From Gemmatimonas phototrophica (GTDB lineage Bacteria > Gemmatimonadota > Gemmatimonadetes > Gemmatimonadales > Gemmatimonadaceae), in contig CAMBRJ010000155.1 in the NCBI GenBank assembly GCA_945870175.1, forward strand, positions 1 to 7,047: DNA of 7,047 bases, written 5' to 3'. This document shows, in pieces, positions 1-6,430 of this stretch. The notes under the pieces were generated by a model. The model ran no database searches. It worked only from the letters and a program-made list of their open reading frames with translations, and was not told where the DNA came from. Every line of letters begins with the position of its first letter. The first letter of the stretch is position 1. Both the position numbers and the translations under genes were made by a program.

Positions 1-119
1 GTCGTCGCTACTGGCCGGCCAGACGGTGCAGCTGACCCCCACGGTGGTCGCCGATGCGCCGCTGTCGACGGCGGTGACCTATCGCAGCACCAACAGCGCG
101 GTCGCGCGCGTCAGTGCCA
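1..119 (+). repeat. 119-bp exact direct repeat, copy 1
   Basis: Bases 1-119 are identical to 502-620. The offset is 501 bp, exactly 167 codons, so both copies are read in the same frame and encode the same Ig-domain segment (SLLAGQTVQLTP onward). The match may continue left of the window. After position 119 the copies diverge to a mosaic of scattered differences, many silent. Confidence 0.95.
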
Positions 120-2530
120 CCGGCCTCGTCACGGCGGTGGCGATTGGCAGTGCGAGTGTCGTCGTCCTCTCGGTCGCCGACAGCACGAAACGCGCGACGG
201 CGCTGTTCACGGTGCGCAACGCCGCCACGGTGAGTGTGTCGCCGACCACGGCCACGGTGGACGTCGGTGGGACACGCGCCCTTACGGCCACCGTCACATC
301 GGAGAATGGGTTGAGCACGGCGGTCACGTGGCGCACCGGTAATGCCTCCGTGGCCACCGTCTCGGCCGCCGGCATCGTGACCGGCGTGGCCGTCGGCACG
401 ACCGACGTGGTCGCCGTGTCGGTCGCGGACACCACGCGACGGGCGTCGTCGTCGATTACGGTGGAGGCGGCCGTACGCTCGGTGAGCGTGACGCCGGGTA
501 CGTCGTCGCTACTGGCCGGCCAGACGGTGCAGCTGACCCCCACGGTGGTCGCCGATGCGCCGCTGTCGACGGCGGTGACCTATCGCAGCACCAACAGCGC
601 GGTCGCGCGCGTCAGTGCCAGCGGCCTCGTGACGGCGGTGGCGAATGGTAGTGCGAGTATTGTCGTCCTCGCGGTCGCTGACACCACGAAGCGCGCGACG
701 GCATTGGTGTCGGTGTCCAGCGGCCTCGCCACCACGTGGGCCGCCACGCGCCTCGGCGGCGCGCTGTACGAAGATGTGCTTTCCTTGCGCGGGATCGACG
801 GCAGCAGCGCCTTCGCGGTGAACCTCGTGGGCGACGTGTTCCGCTGGAACGGCAGCACCTGGTCGGTAGCGGCGCGCGGCGCTTTGTATGGGACGCAGTT
901 CCTGGCCGTCCACGGATCATCCACGGGCAATGTCATGGCCGTGGGCACGAACGGGGTCACCCTCCGCTTTGATGGCTCAATCTGGAGCGTGGCCGCATCG
1001 GGCACGACAAACCGCCTGAACAGCGTGTTCATGGAAAGCGCGAGCAGCGGCTTCGCCGTCGGCGAGAATGGGACGGCGCTACGCTGGAATGGCTCGACCT
1101 GGAGTGTCAGCAGCACCGGATCCACGCGGGCGCTGAACAGCGTCTGGGCGAGCGGCGGCATTGCGTTCGCCGTCGGGGCGACGGGCGAAGTCCTTCGCTT
1201 CGGCAGCGGCAGCTGGGTACGTCAGACGGTCCCCACGAGCGAATCGCTCAGTGGCGTCACGGGCAGCACGGGCTCCAGTGTGGTGGCGGTCGGCACGTTC
1301 GGCACGGTGCTGTCGTATAACGGTAGCACCTGGACGACGGTGAACAGCAACGGTGTCGTCGCCGACTTGTATTCGGCGAGCGCGGTGTCGGCGAGCGACA
1401 CGCGGGTCTATATCGCCAGCGACGATGGGTTGCTGCTCCTGAACAACGGCGTGCTGACGCGGGTGGCCACTCCCTATTCGCCGCGGATGTTCTCGGTCTC
1501 CGTAGACGCCGCCGGTCAGATGTGGGCAGGCGGACAGCGCGGCAGCGTCCAGCGTCTCGCGAGCGGAAGCTGGGAAACCATCAGCCTGGCCCCTGACCTG
1601 ATCGACGCCTGGACGACGTCGGCGAGCAATAGCTGGGCAGTGGGCGAATTCGGATTCATCTATCGCTGGAACGGCTCGTCGTGGGCACGCCAGGCCACCT
1701 CGACCACCACGACGCTGAACGCGGTGTGGGGGGCCAGTGCGACCGAAGCCTTCGCGGCTGGCGACAACGGCACCATGCTGCGCTTCGACGGCACCGCGTG
1801 GGCCGCGATGAGCTTCCCGTCCACGTCGAGCGTGTACGGCCTCTGGGGCAGCAGCGCGTCGAATGTCTTCGCGGTGACGGCGGCGGGCGAAGTGGTACGG
1901 TTCAACGGCAGCTCGTGGTCGGTGGTGGCCACCTCGGGCAGTGCGCTGTGGGCCATTCACGGCTCGTCACCCACGGATATCGTGGCCACCGGCGAGAACG
2001 GCGCGGCGATGCGCTTCAACGGGAGCGGATGGAACGCCATCACGGTGAGCACGACGGGTACGCTGGCCGGGGTCTGGTCGAGCGGCACGGGTGCGACCGT
2101 GGTAGGCGCATCGTCAACGGGCACCAGTGGCGTCGCCTTCAGCTTCAACGGTACGTCCTGGACATCGATTTCGACTGGTAGCAGTCGCGTGCTGACGTCG
2201 ATCTGGGGGCCGAGCGCCGCCGATCTCTACGCCACGGGCGAACAGGGCACGTTGTTGCGCTACAACGGCTCCTCCTGGAGCGCATTGCCGACGGGCACCA
2301 CCGACTTGCTTTGGAGCGTCACCGGCGCCGCCAGCGGCAGCGGCGGGGCCTTCGCGGTCGGCTACAACAGCACGGTTGTGGCCGGCTCGAACGGCTCGAC
2401 GTTCACGACCGCCATGGTGCGCGCGATGAGCGTCGCCAAGGGCATCGACCTCGACCCATCGGCCGGCGCGCGCACGGTGCGCGGACCGCTGCCGAGCGGC
2501 AAGGCGCGTAAGGCGCGGGGCAAGCGGTAG
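2..2530 (+). CDS. Big2 Ig-like repeat and propeller-like surface protein, C-terminal part
   Basis: This is the 3' part of a large, probably secreted or surface-attached protein. The frame is open to the left edge, so the true start and any signal peptide lie upstream; the internal GTG at 26 falls within a repeat and is not a credible start. Three bacterial Ig-like (Big2) domains come first: about nt 2-220 (cut at its N-terminus), 221-469 and 470-718. They show the family pattern of an opening VSVSP/VSVTP strand, then WR/YRSxN, then SVATVSAxGxVTxVAxG. From about nt 737 to 2420 follow about fourteen 37-43-residue repeats with a core like RWNGSTWS and a linking LxSVWGSS...FAVGxxG segment, which suggests beta-propeller blades. 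The protein ends in a basic tail (SGKARKARGKR) after a short Asp/Pro linker, which is odd for an exported protein. No catalytic motif is visible. Big2 domains commonly serve adhesion or act as spacers; a sugar-binding or adhesive role is inference. The gene converges on the minus-strand peptidase gene. Confidence 0.85.
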   Translation, partial: SSLLAGQTVQLTPTVVADAPLSTAVTYRSTNSAVARVSATGLVTAVAIGSASVVVLSVADSTKRATALFTVRNAATVSVSPTTATVDVGGTRALTATVTSENGLSTAVTWRTGNASVATVSAAGIVTGVAVGTTDVVAVSVADTTRRASSSITVEAAVRSVSVTPGTSSLLAGQTVQLTPTVVADAPLSTAVTYRSTNSAVARVSASGLVTAVANGSASIVVLAVADTTKRATALVSVSSGLATTWAATRLGGALYEDVLSLRGIDGSSAFAVNLVGDVFRWNGSTWSVAARGALYGTQFLAVHGSSTGNVMAVGTNGVTLRFDGSIWSVAASGTTNRLNSVFMESASSGFAVGENGTALRWNGSTWSVSSTGSTRALNSVWASGGIAFAVGATGEVLRFGSGSWVRQTVPTSESLSGVTGSTGSSVVAVGTFGTVLSYNGSTWTTVNSNGVVADLYSASAVSASDTRVYIASDDGLLLLNNGVLTRVATPYSPRMFSVSVDAAGQMWAGGQRGSVQRLASGSWETISLAPDLIDAWTTSASNSWAVGEFGFIYRWNGSSWARQATSTTTTLNAVWGASATEAFAAGDNGTMLRFDGTAWAAMSFPSTSSVYGLWGSSASNVFAVTAAGEVVRFNGSSWSVVATSGSALWAIHGSSPTDIVATGENGAAMRFNGSGWNAITVSTTGTLAGVWSSGTGATVVGASSTGTSGVAFSFNGTSWTSISTGSSRVLTSIWGPSAADLYATGEQGTLLRYNGSSWSALPTGTTDLLWSVTGAASGSGGAFAVGYNSTVVAGSNGSTFTTAMVRAMSVAKGIDLDPSAGARTVRGPLPSGKARKARGKR
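502..620 (+). repeat. 119-bp exact direct repeat, copy 2
   Basis: This second copy of the repeat lies in the third Ig-like domain. The intervening domain (about 221-469) is clearly diverged in sequence, so copies one and three are closer to each other than to their neighbour. That pattern fits a recent two-domain duplication or gene conversion. Confidence 0.95.
737..2420 (+). repeat. About 14 tandem propeller-like protein repeats
   Basis: The aromatic of the W/F-N-G-S core (or its equivalent) sits at about nt 845, 968, 1085, 1199, 1316, 1439, 1556, 1667, 1784, 1901, 2015, 2144, 2261 and roughly 2384. Steps are mostly 114-123 nt, about 39 codons, with extremes of 111 and 129. Units 6 (about 1439), 7 (1556) and 14 are degenerate and lack the full motif; the rest carry N/D-G-S/T-x-W or close variants. 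Tryptophan-rich repeats of this size with a Gly-rich turn resemble BNR/Asp-box or RCC1-like beta-propeller blades, though the strict Asp-box S-x-D-x-G-x-T-W is not present. Fourteen units would make two seven-bladed propellers. The fold assignment is inference. Confidence 0.7.
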
Positions 2531-2537
2531 TACCTTC

Positions 2538-2559
2538 CAGCCGCGCATCGCCGCGGCTG
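2538..2559 (+). terminator. Stem-loop just after the surface-protein stop
   Basis: A perfect 8-bp GC-rich stem (CAGCCGCG at 2538-2545 with CGCGGCTG at 2552-2559) encloses a 6-nt loop and begins 7 nt after the stop codon. No T-run follows, so it is not a classical intrinsic terminator. It may act in Rho-dependent ending or protect the 3' end of the message. Confidence 0.5.
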
Positions 2560-2576
2560 ATAGCCGGCAACAGCTT

Positions 2577-2682
2577 TGACGCGAAGGGCGCGAAGAACGC
2601 GAAGAACTGCAGAGAACAGCAAACGCATTTTATGTTGATGCTGTTCTTCGCGACCTTCGCGGACTTCGCGATCTTCGCGTCA
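2577..2682. repeat. Large imperfect palindrome of 9-nt GCGAAG units
   Basis: The left arm (about 2577-2610) holds three direct units of the form nnCGCGAAG, and the right arm (2641-2682) holds four of the same unit in inverted orientation. The outermost 10 bases (TGACGCGAAG at 2577-2586 and its complement at 2673-2682) match perfectly, as does an inner 9-bp stem (AGAACAGCA at 2613-2621 with 2639-2647). The loop, 2622-2638, is AT-richer. The element lies between two convergent genes and can fold on either transcript, so it may act as a bidirectional terminator or be a copy of a dispersed palindromic repeat. No long T-run follows the stem on either strand. Confidence 0.75.
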
Positions 2683-2690
2683 GGCAGTTT

Positions 2691-2723
2691 GGAGGTTGAC
2701 GAGCCGTCAGCACGGCTCCCTCC
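2691..2723 (-). terminator. Stem-loop after the peptidase gene
   Basis: GAGCCGT (2701-2707) pairs perfectly with ACGGCTC (2712-2718) around a 4-nt loop. A second helix, GGAGG (2691-2695) with CCTCC (2719-2723), extends it past a 5-nt one-sided bulge. On the minus strand the structure begins 18 nt after the stop of the peptidase gene. No T-run follows, so its activity as an intrinsic terminator is uncertain. Confidence 0.5.
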
Positions 2724-2741
2724 GAAGCACGACGGCCCGCC

Positions 2742-4424
2742 TCACTCCCGCGAGAACGCCGCCAGCGTAGGCCCCATCGCGTCGATTGTCTCACGCGCAT
2801 GCCAGCGGTCCTTGCCATTGTACAGGAACGCGAACGCGAGGATTTCGCCGTTCTCGGCCGTCACGTAGCCCGAGAGGCCGATCACGTCGTTCGTGGTGCC
2901 CGTCTTGGCGTGCAGGTTTCCCTGCGCGGGCGTGGCCCGCATACGATTGCGCAGCAACTCGGATTCACCGGCCACCGGCAACGACGCGTGGAAGGCGCTG
3001 CCCCAAGGGGCGCGATGCGCGTGCGCCAGCAGCTGCACCAGCGCACGCGGCGTCACCCGGTCGAGCACCGACAGGCCGCTGCCATCGGTGACACGTACCG
3101 CGTCCGGCGAGGCGCCGACCTGACGCACCATGAAGTCGCTCAGCGTCGCCGACGCATTCTCGGCCGATCCCACCGTGCGCTTGTCCGGGCCGCGGGCCGC
3201 GCCGCGGAACAGCAGTTCAGCGAAGATGTTGATGCTCTCGCGGTTCATCGTCGAGATGAGACGGGCCAATGGCGGCGACGGCAAGCTGGTGACCAGCATG
3301 GCGTTCTCCGGCGTTCGCCCCACACGCAGCGCGCCGTCGACCGTGATGCCCTGCTCTTCCAGCGCGGCGCGGAAGGCCCCGCCGGTGAAGGTGGCGGGGT
3401 CGCCGACCACCAGCTGATAGCGCACCGTGCCCGCGCGCGCGCCGATCGTCCCTGAGACCACCACACGATCATTGCCCGCGCGACGCGCGCTGATGCGCGT
3501 ACGGCTGCCGGCCACGGTGCGCACGGTATTGGTGATCGTGAGCCCCCGCGTGGCCGGTTCGAGAAAGACCTTGCCGGCGCCGCCAACGCCGGCGGCGGTG
3601 ACGCCCACGATCACGATGTTCTCGTTGAGCGTGAGCGCCGAAAACGGCGCGGCGTAGCCCGCACCGGCGTAGCGGGTCAGCCAGCCTTCCGGGATACCGC
3701 GCATCTCGAGTGCCGATGCATCGGCCACCAGATCACCCGTCACCCGCGTGATGCCGGCACCGGCCACAAAGCGGGCCAGCATCGTCATCGAGGCGTCCGG
3801 GCCACCGCGCACGAAGCGAGGCGACAGGGAGGGATCGCCATCGCCGCGGAGCACGAGATTGCCGCGGACCACACCATTGACCTCCAACGGCCCGTCGCGG
3901 AGCACATCGGTACGGAAGGTGTGCTCGGGGCCAAGCTTCTCGAACGCGATGGCGGAGGTGAACAGCTTCATGGTGCTGGCCGGCACCATCTTGCTGTCGG
4001 CGCCGTGCGCGAAGAGGGTATCGCCGCGCGTGATGCTGACGACCATCGCCCCCCACGCGCCGTTGCGCGTGCGACTGCTCAACAGCGTCGTGAGATCACT
4101 GGTGAGGGCGGCGTCGCTGCGCGGGGACGTGAAGCGCAGCACCGGGACCACGGGCGCACGCGGGCGCCCCGCGCGGGCGCTGCGGGAACTGCGGGAACTG
4201 CGCTTCGCGGGGGCCTTCTTCTTCTTGGGCGTCGGACGCTTGGCTTGTCGCGTCGAACGCGCTTGCAGCGTGCGCACCGTCACCACCGTCGCGGCGTTCG
4301 CCGTCGCGGCGTTCGCCGTCGCGGCGTTCGCGGTGGCGGCCGGATTGGGCGCGAACAGCAGCAGGCCCGCCACGAGCGCGAGCGAACGGCGACGAACAGT
4401 ACGGGTGAGCCGGAAAGGCGTCAT
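2742..4424 (-). CDS. dacB: PBP4-type D-alanyl-D-alanine carboxypeptidase/endopeptidase (S13 family)
   Basis: This is a 560-residue periplasmic serine D,D-peptidase that would cleave the terminal D-Ala of peptidoglycan stem peptides and/or D-Ala-mDAP cross-links. All three penicillin-binding signatures are present: SxxK as STMK (Ser150, Lys153), SxN as SIN (Ser397, Asn399), and KTG (Lys507-Gly509). A DGSGLS motif lies at 447-452. The 247-residue SxxK-SxN gap fits the long inserted domain typical of PBP4 (S13) and rules against a PBP5-type enzyme. The N-terminus is a Sec signal peptide (basic start, hydrophobic residues about 14-25), then a triple TANAA repeat and a long Arg/Lys-rich linker (about 51-90), which places the catalytic Ser about 90 residues later than in E. 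coli PBP4. The start at 4424 is chosen because it gives the signal peptide, has AAGG 7 nt upstream, and lies 2 nt after the acyltransferase stop; a longer frame would run through that gene. It is the last gene of the three-gene unit. Confidence 0.93.
   Translation of the reverse strand: MTPFRLTRTVRRRSLALVAGLLLFAPNPAATANAATANAATANAATVVTVRTLQARSTRQAKRPTPKKKKAPAKRSSRSSRSARAGRPRAPVVPVLRFTSPRSDAALTSDLTTLLSSRTRNGAWGAMVVSITRGDTLFAHGADSKMVPASTMKLFTSAIAFEKLGPEHTFRTDVLRDGPLEVNGVVRGNLVLRGDGDPSLSPRFVRGGPDASMTMLARFVAGAGITRVTGDLVADASALEMRGIPEGWLTRYAGAGYAAPFSALTLNENIVIVGVTAAGVGGAGKVFLEPATRGLTITNTVRTVAGSRTRISARRAGNDRVVVSGTIGARAGTVRYQLVVGDPATFTGGAFRAALEEQGITVDGALRVGRTPENAMLVTSLPSPPLARLISTMNRESINIFAELLFRGAARGPDKRTVGSAENASATLSDFMVRQVGASPDAVRVTDGSGLSVLDRVTPRALVQLLAHAHRAPWGSAFHASLPVAGESELLRNRMRATPAQGNLHAKTGTTNDVIGLSGYVTAENGEILAFAFLYNGKDRWHARETIDAMGPTLAAFSRE
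4288..4332 (-). repeat. Three 15-bp tandem repeats in the peptidase signal region
   Basis: Three consecutive 15-bp units (4288-4302, 4303-4317, 4318-4332) differ only at the last base. Read on the minus strand they encode A-A-T-A-N-type five-residue repeats around residues 31-46 of the peptidase, just after the hydrophobic core of the signal peptide. Because the unit is a multiple of three, slippage would change the length without breaking the frame. Each unit offers a possible signal-peptidase A-x-A site. Confidence 0.9.
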
Positions 4425-4426
4425 CG

Positions 4427-5632
4427 TTAGACCTTGAGGACGAACCCTCGCTTCCACGCACCCCAGAGCATCAGAAACCAGAGGGCGACGAAGCTGAGGG
4501 CGTACGCGAACGAAGCTTCCCGCGGCGGAAGCCACGACGCGTACAGGCTGTTGAACACGAATCCCTGCGCCGAGATCCGACCACCGGCCGCTGCTTCCCA
4601 TGTCCAGATCGATGAGATCATGCGCGCCATCAATCCGGACCCGAGAAACGCGAGCATCGGGTTGGTCCCGTATACGACGAACGGGAACGCCCAGCGTCGC
4701 ACCTGCATCACGTCGATGATCCACATGCAGGTCGCGAGCGCGACGGCACCCATGCCCGCGGTGAAGAGCACATACGAGCTAGACCAGATGCTCTTGTTGA
4801 TCGGAAAGACCCAGTGCCACACGAGTCCCAGCATCATCGTCAGTGCACCGACGGCAAACAACCCCGCGAGTCGATCGGTGAGCGTGCGCTCCTGGCGCGC
4901 GATCCATCGTCCGGCGAAGGTGCCGAGCAGCATCGTGCCGATCGCTGGCACCGTGCTGAGCAACCCCTCCGGGTCCCACGTCTTGGCGCCGATCCACAGG
5001 TGGTTCGTGCCAAGGATCGTGCGATCGAGCCAGGCGCTGAGCAGTTGGTCGGGCTGGTCGAGCACGAAGCGTCCGGCCACGCCGGTATCCGGCACTGGCA
5101 CGAGCGTCATCAGCGCCCAGTATCCGACGAGCAGCGCGATGAGGATGGCGAACTGTTGCCGGAGCGTCGTACGCCACGTGAGCAGGCCACCGAGCAGATA
5201 CGCCAAGCCGATGCGCTGCAGCACGCCCATCACGCGCCAATGTTCGATGCGGTCCACGACCCGCTCGAGAAACGACGCCTCGGGGAGCGCGGGAGGCCAG
5301 GTAAAGAACGGAAAGCCGGAGAGCAGGAAGCCGAACAGAAAAATGAGCGCGCCGCGACGGAGCATCTGTCGCAGGATCGCGCGGTCATCATCGCCACGGG
5401 CGCGTCGCGCGCGCAGCGAGAGCTCGGTGGTGATCCCGACGATGAACAGGAAGAACGGGAAGATGAGATCGGTCGGCGTCCATCCGTTCCACGCGGCGTG
5501 CTCGAGCGGCGGATAGATCGCCGACCAGGTCCCCGGATTATTGACGAGCAACATGCCCGCCACCGTCATGCCCCGGAACACGTCAAGCGAGACGAGTCGC
5601 TCGGGACGCCCCGTCGTCGGGGCCGCGGCCAT
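4427..5632 (-). CDS. NagX/HGSNAT-like multipass membrane acyltransferase
   Basis: This 401-residue membrane protein belongs to the COG4299 family related to human heparan-alpha-glucosaminide N-acetyltransferase, with bacterial members called NagX or annotated DUF5009/DUF1624. Family hallmarks seen are SLDVFRGMTV (15-24), HAAWNGWTPTDLIFPFFLFIVG (starting at His45), GVLQRIGLAY (136-145), WDPEGLLSTVPAIG (219-232), FPINKSIW (276-283) and VVYGTNPM (319-326). His45 lies in the same context as the His reported as the active site of human HGSNAT. About ten hydrophobic segments are visible, near residues 20-36, 55-68, 93-110, 135-152, 160-178, 226-243, 255-275, 286-308, 313-335 and 372-391. In the human enzyme the acetyl group of cytosolic acetyl-CoA is passed to a glucosamine on the far side of the membrane; the bacterial substrate here is unknown. 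The start at 5632 shares its A with the upstream stop (TGATG) and has GAGGG upstream; a longer frame from 5671 would overlap the lipoprotein gene and adds nothing conserved. Confidence 0.88.
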   Translation of the reverse strand: MAAAPTTGRPERLVSLDVFRGMTVAGMLLVNNPGTWSAIYPPLEHAAWNGWTPTDLIFPFFLFIVGITTELSLRARRARGDDDRAILRQMLRRGALIFLFGFLLSGFPFFTWPPALPEASFLERVVDRIEHWRVMGVLQRIGLAYLLGGLLTWRTTLRQQFAILIALLVGYWALMTLVPVPDTGVAGRFVLDQPDQLLSAWLDRTILGTNHLWIGAKTWDPEGLLSTVPAIGTMLLGTFAGRWIARQERTLTDRLAGLFAVGALTMMLGLVWHWVFPINKSIWSSSYVLFTAGMGAVALATCMWIIDVMQVRRWAFPFVVYGTNPMLAFLGSGLMARMISSIWTWEAAAGGRISAQGFVFNSLYASWLPPREASFAYALSFVALWFLMLWGAWKRGFVLKV

Positions 5633-6183
5633 CAGGCGCCGCCCTCGGTCGTGGATGCGGCGACCTTCCACCCGGTCGTGTCACACCGCACGTTGAACGA
5701 CCTGGTCGGCGAGGCTTTGCCGTGGTCATCGCCACCGACGTAGTGCCCGCCCAGCCGCACGGTCACCGTGTTGCCGTTGTCCGCGTCGGTCGTGCCGCGG
5801 AACACCACCAGCATCGATGGATAGGGACCGACCTCTTCGAGCTTCTCGCGAATCTTGCGCTGCGCGACGGTGTCGCTGCTGTAGAAATACGTCGGCCCCT
5901 CGTCCTGCAGCACCTTGAAGCCGTCGGCCGGCACGGCCGAGTCGGTGCCGGCCGCAGTGAGGAAGCGCTTCGGGAGCGGCTCCGCCTTCGTGATGAAGTC
6001 GAGCACCGCCAGCGCCACCGGCGTCGTATCCGTGCTCACGCACGCGGGACCCGCCGCCACCGTCGAGGCCGCGGCCTTCGCGCGGTCGGCGGTCGCGCCA
6101 TCGCCGCAGGCAGCGAGCAGCAGCAGGCTGGGACCAGCGACGGTCAGCAACGTGGCCAGAACAGGGCGAGACGCTCGGGGCAT
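5632..6183 (-). CDS. Putative lipoprotein of unknown function
   Basis: This encodes a 183-residue exported lipoprotein. Residues 1-25 form a lipoprotein signal peptide (Arg at 3 and 6, hydrophobic run to residue 25) ending in the lipobox LAAC, with Cys26 as the predicted lipidated residue. Gly27-Asp28 follow; Asp at mature position 2 is an inner-membrane retention signal in E. coli, but here Asp is at position 3, so the destination is open. A short Ala-rich linker leads to a compact domain (about 47-175) with mixed alpha/beta character. Cys48 and Cys167 could form a disulfide closing the domain. I do not recognise the family; the C-terminal half (PSMLVVFRGT, TVTVRLGGHYVGG) looks like beta strands. 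The start at 6183 is preferred because it gives a proper lipoprotein signal, although its ribosome site is weak; an in-frame extension to 6333 would bury the signal. It is the first gene of the unit and overlaps the acyltransferase start by one base. Confidence 0.75.
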   Translation of the reverse strand: MPRASRPVLATLLTVAGPSLLLLAACGDGATADRAKAAASTVAAGPACVSTDTTPVALAVLDFITKAEPLPKRFLTAAGTDSAVPADGFKVLQDEGPTYFYSSDTVAQRKIREKLEEVGPYPSMLVVFRGTTDADNGNTVTVRLGGHYVGGDDHGKASPTRSFNVRCDTTGWKVAASTTEGGA

Positions 6184-6430
6184 GGCAGGACTCGGGATTG
6201 GGTGGTACTCTCGCAACAGCCAACGCCAGCATGAACAAATCAACGGCAGCCCCGCGCGGGAGAGACCCGGGGAACGACGACCGCCCTGTGGCGTAGAGCT
6301 ACAGGAGTGCGGCAGCGAACGCACGGACTGCATCGTGCAGATATGTACTGCTGACCAAGCTATGTACAGCGTGAACGAGGTTTGTCGAGGGGCAGGCCTC
6401 CGAAATCACCGTGAGTGGAGGAGGCTTCGG
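6184..6430. other. Divergent intergenic region
   Basis: These 247 bp separate the divergent lipoprotein operon and the small membrane-protein gene and should hold both promoters. I find no convincing -35/-10 pair. TATGTAC occurs twice, at 6342-6348 and 6361-6367, 19 nt apart; either could be a -10-like element for the plus-strand gene or half of a regulator site, but neither has a good -35. No small gene is evident. Confidence 0.4.
6394..6427 (+). promoter_or_regulatory. Hairpin covering the Shine-Dalgarno of the membrane-protein gene
   Basis: The ribosome site GGAGGAGG (6417-6424), 6 nt before the ATG at 6431, is unusually strong. GCCTCC at 6396-6401 can pair with GGAGGC at 6420-6425, lengthened to about 8 bp by a G-U and an A-U pair (6394-6395 with 6426-6427), with an 18-nt loop. 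The same CCTC (6397-6400) can instead pair with GAGG at 6387-6390 just upstream, with TCG/CGA extending it past a one-base bulge, which would free the ribosome site. The two folds exclude each other. This is a paper prediction only. Confidence 0.35.

Noticed and set aside
1079..1960. Long antisense frame (293 codons) across the repeat protein
   Set aside because: It is a shadow of high-GC codon bias: Arg/His/Pro-rich with no recognisable domain, opposite a gene with clear repeat periodicity.
2577..2682. Ends of an insertion sequence (terminal inverted repeats)
   Set aside because: Only a short AT-richer loop lies between the arms, with no transposase and no clear target-site duplication; it fits a hairpin element better.
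2632..2868. Small plus-strand frame of 78 codons in the convergent region
   Set aside because: Its start lies in the palindrome, its first part is the inverted TTCGCG repeat, and it then runs antisense into the peptidase gene; no ribosome site is seen.
4425..4724. A 100-residue N-terminal extension of the peptidase
   Set aside because: It would lie inside the acyltransferase gene in another frame and would bury the signal peptide; the start at 4424 has its own ribosome site and signal sequence.
4434..5743. Two long plus-strand frames (360 and 309 codons) opposite the acyltransferase
   Set aside because: The minus strand has family motifs and about ten membrane segments. The plus frames are low-complexity Arg/Ser/Pro or charged sequence without motifs.
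6184..6260. Sigma-70 promoter for the lipoprotein operon
   Set aside because: TTGATT and TTGTTC occur on the minus strand but neither has an acceptable -10 at 16-18 nt.
5915..6430. A 172-residue N-terminal extension of the small membrane protein
   Set aside because: It runs antisense to the lipoprotein gene, is compositionally poor, and the ATG at 6431 has a near-ideal Shine-Dalgarno sequence.
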